Both the position numbers and the translations under genes were made by a program. This document shows positions 27,308 through 35,362 of a DNA stretch of 64,000 bases, piece after piece. Under the pieces are notes generated by a model that did not search any database, had not been told where the DNA came from, and saw nothing but the letters and a program-made list of their open reading frames with translations. This stretch comes from Pseudomonadales bacterium. Its GTDB lineage: Bacteria > Pseudomonadota > Gammaproteobacteria > Pseudomonadales > DC-out160. Numbering within the stretch: position 1 is the stretch's first letter; each line of letters opens with the position of its first letter. The stretch spans positions 147,366 to 211,365 of the forward strand of contig JAHRWA010000010.1 in NCBI GenBank assembly GCA_019090455.1, read 5' to 3'.

Positions 27308-28033
27308 ATGACGACTCTTTTCATCTCAGATCTTCACCTAGAAGAAGAACGCCCGGAAATCACTCGGGCGTTTTCTCGTTTTATCCAGCAAGAAGCCATT
27401 AACGCCGATGCCTTATATATATTGGGCGATTTCTTTGAGGTTTGGATAGGAGACGATTTTCGTTGCCCTTTTACTAAGAAGATCATCGCTCTGTTACAAC
27501 AGGTTTCCAATGCAGGTGTTCCTCTCTATTTTATGCAAGGAAACCGTGATTTTTTAATTGGCAGCGACTTTTGTAGTGCTGCTGGCTGCACTCTTCTCAA
27601 AGATCCAACAGTCATCACTCTTCATAACGAACCTATTTTACTTTGCCACGGCGATCATCTTTGCACCGAAGACAAGGACTACATGGCATTTCGTAAAATG
27701 GTAAGAAACCCTGAATGGCAACGAGTTTTCTTAAGTAAATCCATAACTGAAAGAACATCCATCGCTCGCCAATTACGGGATCATAGTAAAGCAGAAACTC
27801 AAGAGAAGAATTACGAAATACTCGATGTCACTGAATCAGAAGTTATACCCTATATGGAAAAATACGGTGTCACGACATTAATTCATGGGCACACTCACCG
27901 CCCTCGCATTCACCCTCTTAAGATAAAAGGGAAAACAGCCAAACGAATAGTTCTAGGAGACTGGTATACACAATCTTCAGTACTTCGCATAAATAATGGC
28001 ACCTACGACTTAAGCTCTACAGCATTGACTTAA
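27308..28033 (+). CDS. lpxH: UDP-2,3-diacylglucosamine diphosphatase
   Basis: Calcineurin-like phosphoesterase that hydrolyses UDP-2,3-diacylglucosamine to lipid X in lipid A synthesis, at the inner face of the membrane. 241 residues (E. coli 240). The metal-binding motifs are all present: SDLHLEEERP (residues 7-16), GDFFEVWIGDD, GNRDF, CHGD and HGHTHRP. With the acyltransferase just downstream it forms a small lipid A pair. Confidence 0.95.
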   Translation: MTTLFISDLHLEEERPEITRAFSRFIQQEAINADALYILGDFFEVWIGDDFRCPFTKKIIALLQQVSNAGVPLYFMQGNRDFLIGSDFCSAAGCTLLKDPTVITLHNEPILLCHGDHLCTEDKDYMAFRKMVRNPEWQRVFLSKSITERTSIARQLRDHSKAETQEKNYEILDVTESEVIPYMEKYGVTTLIHGHTHRPRIHPLKIKGKTAKRIVLGDWYTQSSVLRINNGTYDLSSTALT

Positions 28034-28094
28034 TGGACTCTCCACCTAGCCCTAATTAAGATAGATACAAGAAAACCCACAATATAGAATCATT

Positions 28095-29006
28095 ATGGAA
28101 AACTCTGAAAGTAAAGCGACACAGCTTAAAGGCAAATTGGCCGCCTTCCTGCTGCATACTCTAGGCCTACTGCCTCTTAGCGTGGCTCAGTTTATCGGCG
28201 CTTTTCTCGGATGGCTCCTTTGGTTTTTTCCCACCAGCGCCAAACGCGTTACCTTGATCAATCTGGACAGATGTTTTCCCAATGAATCAAAAGACAGTCG
28301 TAATAAAACTGCGCGTCTGTCTCTAATTCAATCAGGAATGATGATGCTCGAAATCGCCCCTCTTTGGATCAAGCCCTTCGAATGGGGAAAACAGTTTATC
28401 GTCTCTGTTGAAGGGGAAGAGTTGATTGACCAGGCAGCTGACAAAGGTGCAGGAATATTATTTATCACTCCGCACATCGGTAACTGGGAACTTCTAAGTC
28501 AGTACATCGCCAGTCGCTTTCAGGTTACCGCCATGTATCGTCCGTCCAAACTAAAAGCCGTTGACAACATTATACTAAGCTCCCGCGCAGAACCCGGCAC
28601 CATTATGGCTCCCACTAATATTCGAGGTGTCAAACAGCTAAAAGATTGCCTAAATTCGGGTGGAACCACCGTCATTTTTCCCGATCAAGTTCCGCACGAA
28701 CGCGGCGGCGTTTATGTTCCTTTTTTTGCCGAATCTTGCTTCACTGGAGTATTGGTACCTCGACTACTGAGAAACTCCGAGATTACACCTTTGTGCATCT
28801 ATTGCCGTCGTTTAGGGATTGGAAAGGGATTTGAAGTGCGTGTCGTCCCAGTAAACCCAGCGATAAAATCAGCCGACGTGCCTATAGCCACTCGCGCCGT
28901 TAACGAAGTCATAGAAACAATCGTAACCACCGATAGAGAGCAATATCAATGGAGCTACAAGCGCTTCAAGGAAGAAGGCAGGCCTGGCGGAAAGGTGCAT
29001 TACTAA
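28095..29006 (+). CDS. Lipid A biosynthesis acyltransferase (LpxL/LpxM family)
   Basis: Inner-membrane enzyme that transfers a secondary acyl chain to Kdo-lipid A or its precursor. 303 residues, close to the ~305-320 of LpxL/HtrB. It has one N-terminal membrane segment (about 28-47) and the H-X4-D/E catalytic motif as His127 and Glu132 in TPHIGNWE, followed by MYRPSK and FPDQVPHERGG, all typical. Whether it adds the first (LpxL) or the second (LpxM) chain cannot be told from sequence by eye. It lies 61 nt after lpxH on the same strand. Confidence 0.88.
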   Translation: MENSESKATQLKGKLAAFLLHTLGLLPLSVAQFIGAFLGWLLWFFPTSAKRVTLINLDRCFPNESKDSRNKTARLSLIQSGMMMLEIAPLWIKPFEWGKQFIVSVEGEELIDQAADKGAGILFITPHIGNWELLSQYIASRFQVTAMYRPSKLKAVDNIILSSRAEPGTIMAPTNIRGVKQLKDCLNSGGTTVIFPDQVPHERGGVYVPFFAESCFTGVLVPRLLRNSEITPLCIYCRRLGIGKGFEVRVVPVNPAIKSADVPIATRAVNEVIETIVTTDREQYQWSYKRFKEEGRPGGKVHY

Positions 29007-29144
29007 ACAGGCTTAAAGCTCTATGTGTAACGCTCAAATCACCTGATTGAATTTCACAAGGGTTGATCTATCGTACATACATAACAACCCACAATAGTGC
29101 GAGATTGCCAGGTTATGAATCCTCCGCTTAAGATCCTGACCCGC

Positions 29145-29173
29145 TTAACATTTTACGCTTTTTCTTGTACAAT
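29145..29173 (+). promoter_or_regulatory. Predicted sigma-70 promoter of acnB
   Basis: TTAACA (29145-29150), 17-bp spacer, TACAAT (29168-29173). Five of six matches in each box. It lies 116 nt upstream of the acnB start. A dyad GTCTAAAA (29224-29231) / TTTTAGAC (29250-29257) sits in the resulting leader. Confidence 0.55.
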
Positions 29174-29289
29174 GTGCGCCAATTATTGTTCAGACAGAAC
29201 AAACAACACTCAATACGGATAACGTCTAAAACCGTTTTTTAGATCACTATTTTAGACAGCCAGATCCACTAGAAATAAAGAGGTTTATC

Positions 29290-31869
29290 GTGCTTGAAGC
29301 TTACCGACAACATGTTGCAGAACGTGCTACTCAAGGTATACCAGCCCAGCCACTCAACGAAGAGCAAACAGCTGCGCTAGTTCAACTTTTGAAAAGCCCA
29401 CCCGCTGGAGAAGAAGAGTTTTTACTGGACCTTATATCCAATAGAGTACCTGCAGGTGTTGATCCCGCTGCCTATATCAAAGCGAGTTTTTTGGCCGCGG
29501 TCGCCACGGGGCAAGCAAGCTCACCCGTTATAGACAAGAAAAAGGCAACGTTTCTTTTGGGCACCATGCTCGGCGGATACAATATAGAGCCACTGATCAA
29601 ATTGCTGGATGATGATGAAGTTGCCGATATCGCGGTTGAAGCTTTGTCCCATACGCTACTAGTTTTTGATGCCTTCCATGACATTGTAGAAAAAGCGAAG
29701 AGTAATTCTCACGCTAAAAAAGTACTCCAATCCTGGGCCGATGCAGATTGGTTTACCTCCAGAAAAGAGATGCCTGCCAAATTCACTTACACCGTATTTA
29801 AAGTCACTGGCGAAACTAACACCGATGATCTGTCACCCGCTCAAGACGCTTGGTCCAGGCCCGACATTCCATTGCATGCACTTGCTATGCTCAAAAACTC
29901 AAGAGACGGCATTCACAACGCCTTAGAGCAAATTTCTGAACTCAAAGAAAAAGGTTTTCCTCTCACTTATGTAGGTGATGTTGTAGGAACCGGCTCTTCC
30001 AGAAAATCTGCCACCAACTCTGTTCTATGGTACATGGGTGATGATATTCCATTCGTACCTAACAAGCGTGATGGTGGCATGGTACTCGGCGGAAAAATAG
30101 CACCGATTTTCTTTAACACAATGGAAGATGCGGGCGCGCTTCCTATCGAATGCCCAGTTGACGATTTACAAATGGGCGACATTATTGATGTCTATCCAAA
30201 CGAGGGCGTTATCAAACGCCATGATAGCGATGAAGTCGTTTCCAAATTTGAATTCAGAACGGAAGTTCTCATAGACGAAGTACGTGCAGGTGGTCGAATC
30301 CCTTTAATTATCGGCAGGGGTTTAACGGAAAGGGCTCGAGAAACATTGAAACTTGAGCCGACTAGCCTCTTCCGCTCACCCGTCGAAGTCAAAGATACCG
30401 GCAAAGGCTACAGCCTTGCACAAAAGATTGTCGGTAAAGCCTGCGGCGTTGAAGGAGTACGCGCCGGGTCTTATTGCGAACCAAAAATGACCACAGTGGG
30501 GTCACAAGACACCACCGGCCCCATGACCCGTGATGAATTAAAAGATCTTGCCTGCCTTGGGTTTTCTGCTGATTTGGTAATGCAATCTTTCTGTCATACC
30601 GCCGCCTACCCTAAGCCCATAGACGTTGAGATGCAGCATACTCTACCCGACTTCATACGGAATCGAGGTGGTGTTTCTTTACGCCCTGGCGACGGTATCA
30701 TTCACTCTTGGCTCAATCGAATGTTACTACCTGATACCGTCGGCACCGGCGGAGACTCTCACACACGTTTTCCTCTCGGCATTTCATTTCCAGCAGGATC
30801 GGGATTAGTCGCATTCGCTGCTGCCACAGGCGTTATGCCTTTGGATATGCCAGAGTCAATTCTGGTTCGGTTTACCGGCACTCGACAACCGGGCATCACA
30901 CTTCGTGACTTGGTCCACGCAATCCCTCTAGAAGCGATCAAATTGGGATTATTAACCGTTGAGAAAAAGGGCAAGAAAAACGAATTTTCAGGCCGAATTC
31001 TAGAAATTGAGGGTTTGAAAGATTTAACCATAGAGCAAGCCTTCGAACTTTCTGACGCTTCTGCGGAGCGTTCCGCAGCGGGTTGTAGCATTGCCTTGTC
31101 GGAAGAGTCAGTCGCTGAGTATTTAAATTCCAATATCACCCTCCTTAAATGGATGATTGGCAATGGTTACGGAGACGCAGGCACATTGGAGCGTCGTATT
31201 CAACAAATGCAAAAATGGCTAGCCAACCCTTCACTATTAAAAGCAGATGCCAATGCAGAGTACGCAGAAATCATTGAAATTAATTTGGACGAGATTAAAG
31301 AGCCAATATTGTGCTGCCCCAACGACCCCGATGATGCTAAAACATTATCAGAAGTCGCAGGCGAAAAAATCGATGAGGTTTTCATTGGTTCATGCATGAC
31401 TAATATTGGCCACTTTCGCGCAGCCGGTAAACTACTAGAAAAAGTGGACGGAGCACTACCCACCAAACTTTGGATAGCACCGCCTACTAAAATGGACGAA
31501 AGCAAATTGATGGAAGAAGGTTACTACAGTACATTTGGGAAATCTGGTGCTCGAACCGAGATGCCAGGATGCTCACTTTGTATGGGTAATCAGGCTCGAG
31601 TTGCGGCGGAATGCACGGTTGTATCTACGTCTACACGTAATTTCCCTAACCGACTTGGTCAAGGATCTGATGTGTATCTTGCGTCAGCGGAACTCGCTGC
31701 AATCTCGGCAATTATTGGGAAACTTCCCACGAAAAATGAGTACCTCGAGTACGCTAACACCATTGACTCAATGTCTGATGATATTTACCGATATATGAAT
31801 TTCGACAAACTTAAAGAATACTCATCGGTAGCAGATCAAGTGAAAATCCCTCTCGCACAAAAAAGCTAG
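29290..31869 (+). CDS. acnB: Aconitate hydratase B
   Basis: Main TCA-cycle aconitase, interconverting citrate and isocitrate; many homologues also hydrate 2-methylaconitate. 859 residues (E. coli 865). Start codon is GTG ([13 protein letters not shown] matches the family start), with AAGAGG at 29278-29283. Domain order is that of AcnB: N-terminal HEAT-like domain (to about 160), swivel domain ([16 protein letters not shown] onwards), then the catalytic core. Fe-S ligands are visible as FIGSCMTN and PGCSLCMGN. Monocistronic, with its own promoter and a terminator hairpin. Confidence 0.97.
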   Translation: MLEAYRQHVAERATQGIPAQPLNEEQTAALVQLLKSPPAGEEEFLLDLISNRVPAGVDPAAYIKASFLAAVATGQASSPVIDKKKATFLLGTMLGGYNIEPLIKLLDDDEVADIAVEALSHTLLVFDAFHDIVEKAKSNSHAKKVLQSWADADWFTSRKEMPAKFTYTVFKVTGETNTDDLSPAQDAWSRPDIPLHALAMLKNSRDGIHNALEQISELKEKGFPLTYVGDVVGTGSSRKSATNSVLWYMGDDIPFVPNKRDGGMVLGGKIAPIFFNTMEDAGALPIECPVDDLQMGDIIDVYPNEGVIKRHDSDEVVSKFEFRTEVLIDEVRAGGRIPLIIGRGLTERARETLKLEPTSLFRSPVEVKDTGKGYSLAQKIVGKACGVEGVRAGSYCEPKMTTVGSQDTTGPMTRDELKDLACLGFSADLVMQSFCHTAAYPKPIDVEMQHTLPDFIRNRGGVSLRPGDGIIHSWLNRMLLPDTVGTGGDSHTRFPLGISFPAGSGLVAFAAATGVMPLDMPESILVRFTGTRQPGITLRDLVHAIPLEAIKLGLLTVEKKGKKNEFSGRILEIEGLKDLTIEQAFELSDASAERSAAGCSIALSEESVAEYLNSNITLLKWMIGNGYGDAGTLERRIQQMQKWLANPSLLKADANAEYAEIIEINLDEIKEPILCCPNDPDDAKTLSEVAGEKIDEVFIGSCMTNIGHFRAAGKLLEKVDGALPTKLWIAPPTKMDESKLMEEGYYSTFGKSGARTEMPGCSLCMGNQARVAAECTVVSTSTRNFPNRLGQGSDVYLASAELAAISAIIGKLPTKNEYLEYANTIDSMSDDIYRYMNFDKLKEYSSVADQVKIPLAQKS

Positions 31870-31891
31870 CATCCATCACAATGTAAGCTAC

Positions 31892-31924
31892 AACCAAGAC
31901 GCGATATTCTATCGCGTCTTGGTT
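31892..31924 (+). terminator. acnB terminator hairpin
   Basis: AACCAAGACGCGATA (31892-31906) and TATCGCGTCTTGGTT (31910-31924) form a perfect 15-bp stem with a TTC loop, 23 nt after the stop. No T-run follows, so termination may be partial or the hairpin may protect the 3' end. Confidence 0.65.
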
Positions 31925-32032
31925 CAAACCGTGCTTTATCGTAAATTCACCTTTTGCTATTTCTAGCCTTTTAAAAATAAATATACTTTTCGTTTTACCT
32001 TTCCCTGCCCCTCTTTAGTCCCAGTCAATTCG

Positions 32033-32060
32033 TTGGAAGCTTAGTTTAAGTTACTATAGA
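32033..32060 (+). promoter_or_regulatory. Candidate promoter of the acyl-CoA dehydrogenase operon
   Basis: TTGGAA (32033-32038), 16-bp spacer, TATAGA (32055-32060), 88 nt before the first gene. Moderate match only. Confidence 0.3.
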
Positions 32061-32147
32061 ATATTCGATTCTCACATCTAACATCCGCTCGTCTTTATTC
32101 ATTAATAAGATAAATTCGCTAATACAATAATTAAAGGAATGCCGTGT

Positions 32148-33356
32148 ATGAAATCACCTCTCTCAGCAAAGGCTGCTGCTATCAGCGAACTGTTAGAAAA
32201 ATTTATGGAAGATGAAATCTATCCGGTAGAGAAAGAATATTCTGACTATATACATTCCACTGACAATCCTTGGGAAACGCCTCCACTGCTACAAGAACTA
32301 AAGATCAAAGCGAAAGAAGTTGGCTTGTGGAATCTCTTTTTACCGATCAAACACTATGAGGATGGCTTAAGTAATGTCGATTACGCTCCTCTAGCGGAAA
32401 TCATGGGACGAGTTATTTGGGCACCCATTGTATTTAATTGCAATGCGCCAGACACCGGCAACATGGAAGTCTTTATTAATTACGCGACCCATGAGCAAAA
32501 AGAAAAATGGTTAAAGCCGCTATTGGCGGGAGAAATTCGCTCTGCTTTCGCTATGACCGAACCCGATGTTGCCAGCTCCGATGCCACCAATGTTCAGTGT
32601 TCCATCGTTAGGGATGGTGATGAATACGTGATAAATGGTAAAAAATGGTTTATCACCGGCATCAAGCACGAAGCCTGCAAAATCATGATCGTCATGGGGA
32701 AAACCGATCCTGACAATCCAAATCGACATATTCAACAATCTCAAGTATTAGTTCCCAAGGACACTCCAGGCGTTACAATCGTAAGACCTCTGACCACATT
32801 AGGTTACTTAGGTGCGCCTCTTGGTGAAGCGGAAATTGCTTTTGATAATGTCCGTGTACCGGTAGAAAACATATTGCTCGGAGAAGGTCGCGGATTCGAA
32901 ATCGCACAGGGTCGACTTGGACCAGGACGAATTCATCACTGCATGCGCCTAGTAGGTTGTGCACAGCGAGCGCTAGAATTAATGTGTAAACGCTCAGAAG
33001 AACGCAGCACCTTTGGCCGCAAACTTAGCGAGAATCAATCTGTGCGTGAAGACATCGCTCAATCTTACTGCGATGTAGAACAGGCTCGTTTATTGACAAT
33101 GATGGCAGCTGAAAAAATCGATCGCCTCGGCAATAAAGAAGCAAAAGATCTGATTGCTGCCATTAAAATTGTCACTCCGGCAATGGCTGCCCGCGTCATC
33201 GATAAAGCAATTCAAATCCATGGTGCCGGGGGACTAACAAAAGATTATTTCCTAGCAGAAGCCTATAACTACGCGCGACAAATTCGATTCGCTGATGGAC
33301 CCGATCAAGTCCATATGATGCAGCTAGGTCGCTCTCTTATCAAACAATACAATTAA
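32148..33356 (+). CDS. Acyl-CoA dehydrogenase, ACAD10/11 (LvaC-like) type
   Basis: FAD-dependent acyl-CoA dehydrogenase family protein, 402 residues from the ATG at 32148. That start has AAAGGA at a 9-nt gap; an ATG at 32139 would abut the same site and add three residues. Family motifs: FAMTEPDVASSDATNV (flavin/substrate site), GKKWFITG, GGLTKDYFLAE. Where medium-chain dehydrogenases have the catalytic Glu in YEGT, this one has FADGPDQVH near the C-terminus (Asp383), as in ACAD10/11 and related bacterial enzymes. It is followed closely by a kinase-like gene and an SDR gene. In Pseudomonas putida a similar trio (LvaC, LvaA, LvaD) processes 4-hydroxyacyl-CoAs. True substrate unknown. Confidence 0.85.
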   Translation: MKSPLSAKAAAISELLEKFMEDEIYPVEKEYSDYIHSTDNPWETPPLLQELKIKAKEVGLWNLFLPIKHYEDGLSNVDYAPLAEIMGRVIWAPIVFNCNAPDTGNMEVFINYATHEQKEKWLKPLLAGEIRSAFAMTEPDVASSDATNVQCSIVRDGDEYVINGKKWFITGIKHEACKIMIVMGKTDPDNPNRHIQQSQVLVPKDTPGVTIVRPLTTLGYLGAPLGEAEIAFDNVRVPVENILLGEGRGFEIAQGRLGPGRIHHCMRLVGCAQRALELMCKRSEERSTFGRKLSENQSVREDIAQSYCDVEQARLLTMMAAEKIDRLGNKEAKDLIAAIKIVTPAMAARVIDKAIQIHGAGGLTKDYFLAEAYNYARQIRFADGPDQVHMMQLGRSLIKQYN

Positions 33357-33373
33357 TTTTAAGAGTATATGTT

Positions 33374-34423
33374 ATGGCTAATGAAATCACCCCGGCGTTA
33401 CGCAGCAAGCTGAATGGCTATCTGCAGGAGCGCATTGTTAATTTTGGCAGCTTGCTAAGCGCTGACAAATTCTCCGATGGGCAGTCTAATCCAACTTATT
33501 TATTGACTACCGACACATCCAAATATGTTTTGAGACGTAAGCCGGAAGGACCTGTCCTGCCATCAGCTCATGCTGTCGACAGAGAATTTCGCGTCATGTC
33601 CGCTTTGGCGAAAACTCCCGTACCCATCCCTACTATGCATCTGTTATGCGAAGACGTGGACGTTATCGGCAGTATGTTCTACGTCATGGAATTTGTAGAC
33701 GGACCACTCTATTGGGATGCTCAATTATCTGAAATATCAGAGCCTGCGGTACGTGGTGAGATATACGATCAGATGAACAAAACCTTAGCTTATCTACACA
33801 GTGTCGATATTGACGCAATTGGACTCAGTGAATTCGGTAGGCCCGGCAGCTACTTCGAACGACAGTACAAACGCTGGAGCAAGCAATACCGAGCTTCTGA
33901 AACTGATAAAATCGAAGCGATGGAAATATTAATGGAATGGCTACCCAAAAACATGCCTGAGGACGATGGCCGGGTCAGCCTAATCCACGGGGATTATCGC
34001 ATCGACAACATTATATTTGCACGCAATGAACCACGAATACTAGCCGTTCTCGACTGGGAACTTTCGACTCTCGGCCACCCTTTTTCCGATTTAGCCTATC
34101 AATGCATGCAACTTCGCATGCCCTCAGATCCTTCCCTTGGAAACTTGGCAGGCTTGGACACTGTGGATCGTCATGCACTCGGTATCCCCACAGAAGAGGA
34201 GTACGTATCTCGGTATTGTGAACGCATGGGACTTAAAGAAATTCCCAACTGGTCATTTTACTTGGTTTTCAATTTCTTCCGGTTTTCCAGTATTTTGCAG
34301 GGCATTATGAAACGCTATGAAGATGGCTCCGCATCCAACGAACAAGCGTTAAGCTACGGGAAGATGGCTCGACCCACCGCAGAGATGGCGCTAGCCTATT
34401 TGCAAAACGAAAAATTATTATAA
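33374..34423 (+). CDS. Aminoglycoside-phosphotransferase-fold kinase, ACAD11 N-domain/LvaA-like
   Basis: 349-residue cytoplasmic kinase-fold protein. Catalytic loop HGDYRIDN (His205, Asp207, Asn212) and the metal-binding aspartate in VLDWELSTLGHP (Asp227) are intact, so it is likely active. The N-lobe contains SNPTYLL and YVLRRKPEG, typical of the ACAD10/11-associated phosphotransferases rather than drug-resistance enzymes. In LvaA and mammalian ACAD10/11 this domain phosphorylates the 4-hydroxyl of a hydroxyacyl-CoA. It lies 17 nt after the acyl-CoA dehydrogenase gene, which supports a joint role. It should not be read as an antibiotic-resistance gene. Confidence 0.85.
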   Translation: MANEITPALRSKLNGYLQERIVNFGSLLSADKFSDGQSNPTYLLTTDTSKYVLRRKPEGPVLPSAHAVDREFRVMSALAKTPVPIPTMHLLCEDVDVIGSMFYVMEFVDGPLYWDAQLSEISEPAVRGEIYDQMNKTLAYLHSVDIDAIGLSEFGRPGSYFERQYKRWSKQYRASETDKIEAMEILMEWLPKNMPEDDGRVSLIHGDYRIDNIIFARNEPRILAVLDWELSTLGHPFSDLAYQCMQLRMPSDPSLGNLAGLDTVDRHALGIPTEEEYVSRYCERMGLKEIPNWSFYLVFNFFRFSSILQGIMKRYEDGSASNEQALSYGKMARPTAEMALAYLQNEKLL

Positions 34424-34455
34424 TAGAGCAGGACTAAACAATACGGAGATAGTCA

Positions 34456-35235
34456 ATGATAAATGAAGCCACTAATCTTTTTAGCGTAAAAAACAAAGTC
34501 GCTTTAGTCACCGGAGCATCTGCCGGCTTCGGCGAACATTTCGCTCGTGTACTCGCAGCTAATGGAGCCAAGGTCGTCGTGGCGGCTCGTCGTATCGATC
34601 GATTGGAAAAACTAGTCTCCGATATCAACACCTCCGGAGGTCATGCTCATGCGGTATTAATGGATGTCACCGACAGCGCTAGTGTCGCGGCTGCATTTGA
34701 ATCCACTGAATCAACTTTTGGCACAGTAACCTTGCTCATCAATAATGCAGGCGTTGCCGACCCTAAACCACTACATAAAAGCAGTGAGGCCACATGGGAC
34801 TTTGTATCCGACACCAACCTTAAGGGCGTATGGACGGTGGCGGCGGAGGCAAGTCGAAGAATGATATCGGCCAAAGCGGAAGGTTCTATTATCAATATCG
34901 CTTCCGTACTGGGCCTCTGCACGAGTTACGGCCACGGTATTTATTCCGCATCAAAAGCAGGCGTGATCCAAGTCACGAAACACCTCGCTTTAGAATTAGC
35001 AAACAATAATATTCGCGTAAACGCAATTTGCCCGGGTTATTTCAGAACTGAAATGAATTCCGATTATTTCGATAGTGAACATGGCAAGCAATATATTCAA
35101 TCCTGGCCGTCAAAACGCCTGGGGACAATGGATGAAATCACAGGTCCATTATTGCTGCTAGCAAGTGATGCGGGGCGCTATATAACGGGATCGAGCCTAA
35201 CCGTTGATGGCGGGTTTTTATTAAAGTCACATTGA
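34456..35235 (+). CDS. Short-chain dehydrogenase/reductase (SDR)
   Basis: Classical NAD(P)-dependent SDR, 259 residues. Cofactor loop TGASAGFG (19-26), NNAG (about 96-99), catalytic Ser150, Tyr163 and Lys167 (YSASK), and the C-terminal ITGSSLTVDGG. An RIDR stretch after strand 2 (ARRIDRL) would favour NADP, but this is only a hint. GGAG lies just upstream of the ATG. It is the third gene of a likely operon with the acyl-CoA dehydrogenase and kinase; an LvaD-like role in oxidising or reducing a 3-hydroxyacyl-CoA is inferred from context only. Confidence 0.85.
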   Translation: MINEATNLFSVKNKVALVTGASAGFGEHFARVLAANGAKVVVAARRIDRLEKLVSDINTSGGHAHAVLMDVTDSASVAAAFESTESTFGTVTLLINNAGVADPKPLHKSSEATWDFVSDTNLKGVWTVAAEASRRMISAKAEGSIINIASVLGLCTSYGHGIYSASKAGVIQVTKHLALELANNNIRVNAICPGYFRTEMNSDYFDSEHGKQYIQSWPSKRLGTMDEITGPLLLLASDAGRYITGSSLTVDGGFLLKSH

Positions 35236-35283
35236 GCACAAAGAGTTAGCCCTAGATTGTATCCAGTAAAAAGTGTCTCAATG

Positions 35284-35319
35284 AAAAAGGGGAAGTAGCA
35301 TCAGCTACTTCCCCTTTTT
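35284..35319. terminator. Bidirectional terminator between the SDR and PQQ-dehydrogenase genes
   Basis: AAAAAGGGGAAGTAGC (35284-35299), loop ATCA, GCTACTTCCCCTTTTT (35304-35319): 16 bp perfect, flanked by A- and T-runs on both sides, between convergent genes. Confidence 0.92.
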
Positions 35320-35362
35320 TTCAACCCCAATTACGAAGCTGAATTAGCGCAATGCTAAAAGA

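Noticed and set aside
33374..34423. Possible aminoglycoside-resistance kinase
   Set aside because: The fold is shared, but the neighbours and the N-lobe sequence match the acyl-CoA dehydrogenase-linked family, not antibiotic kinases.
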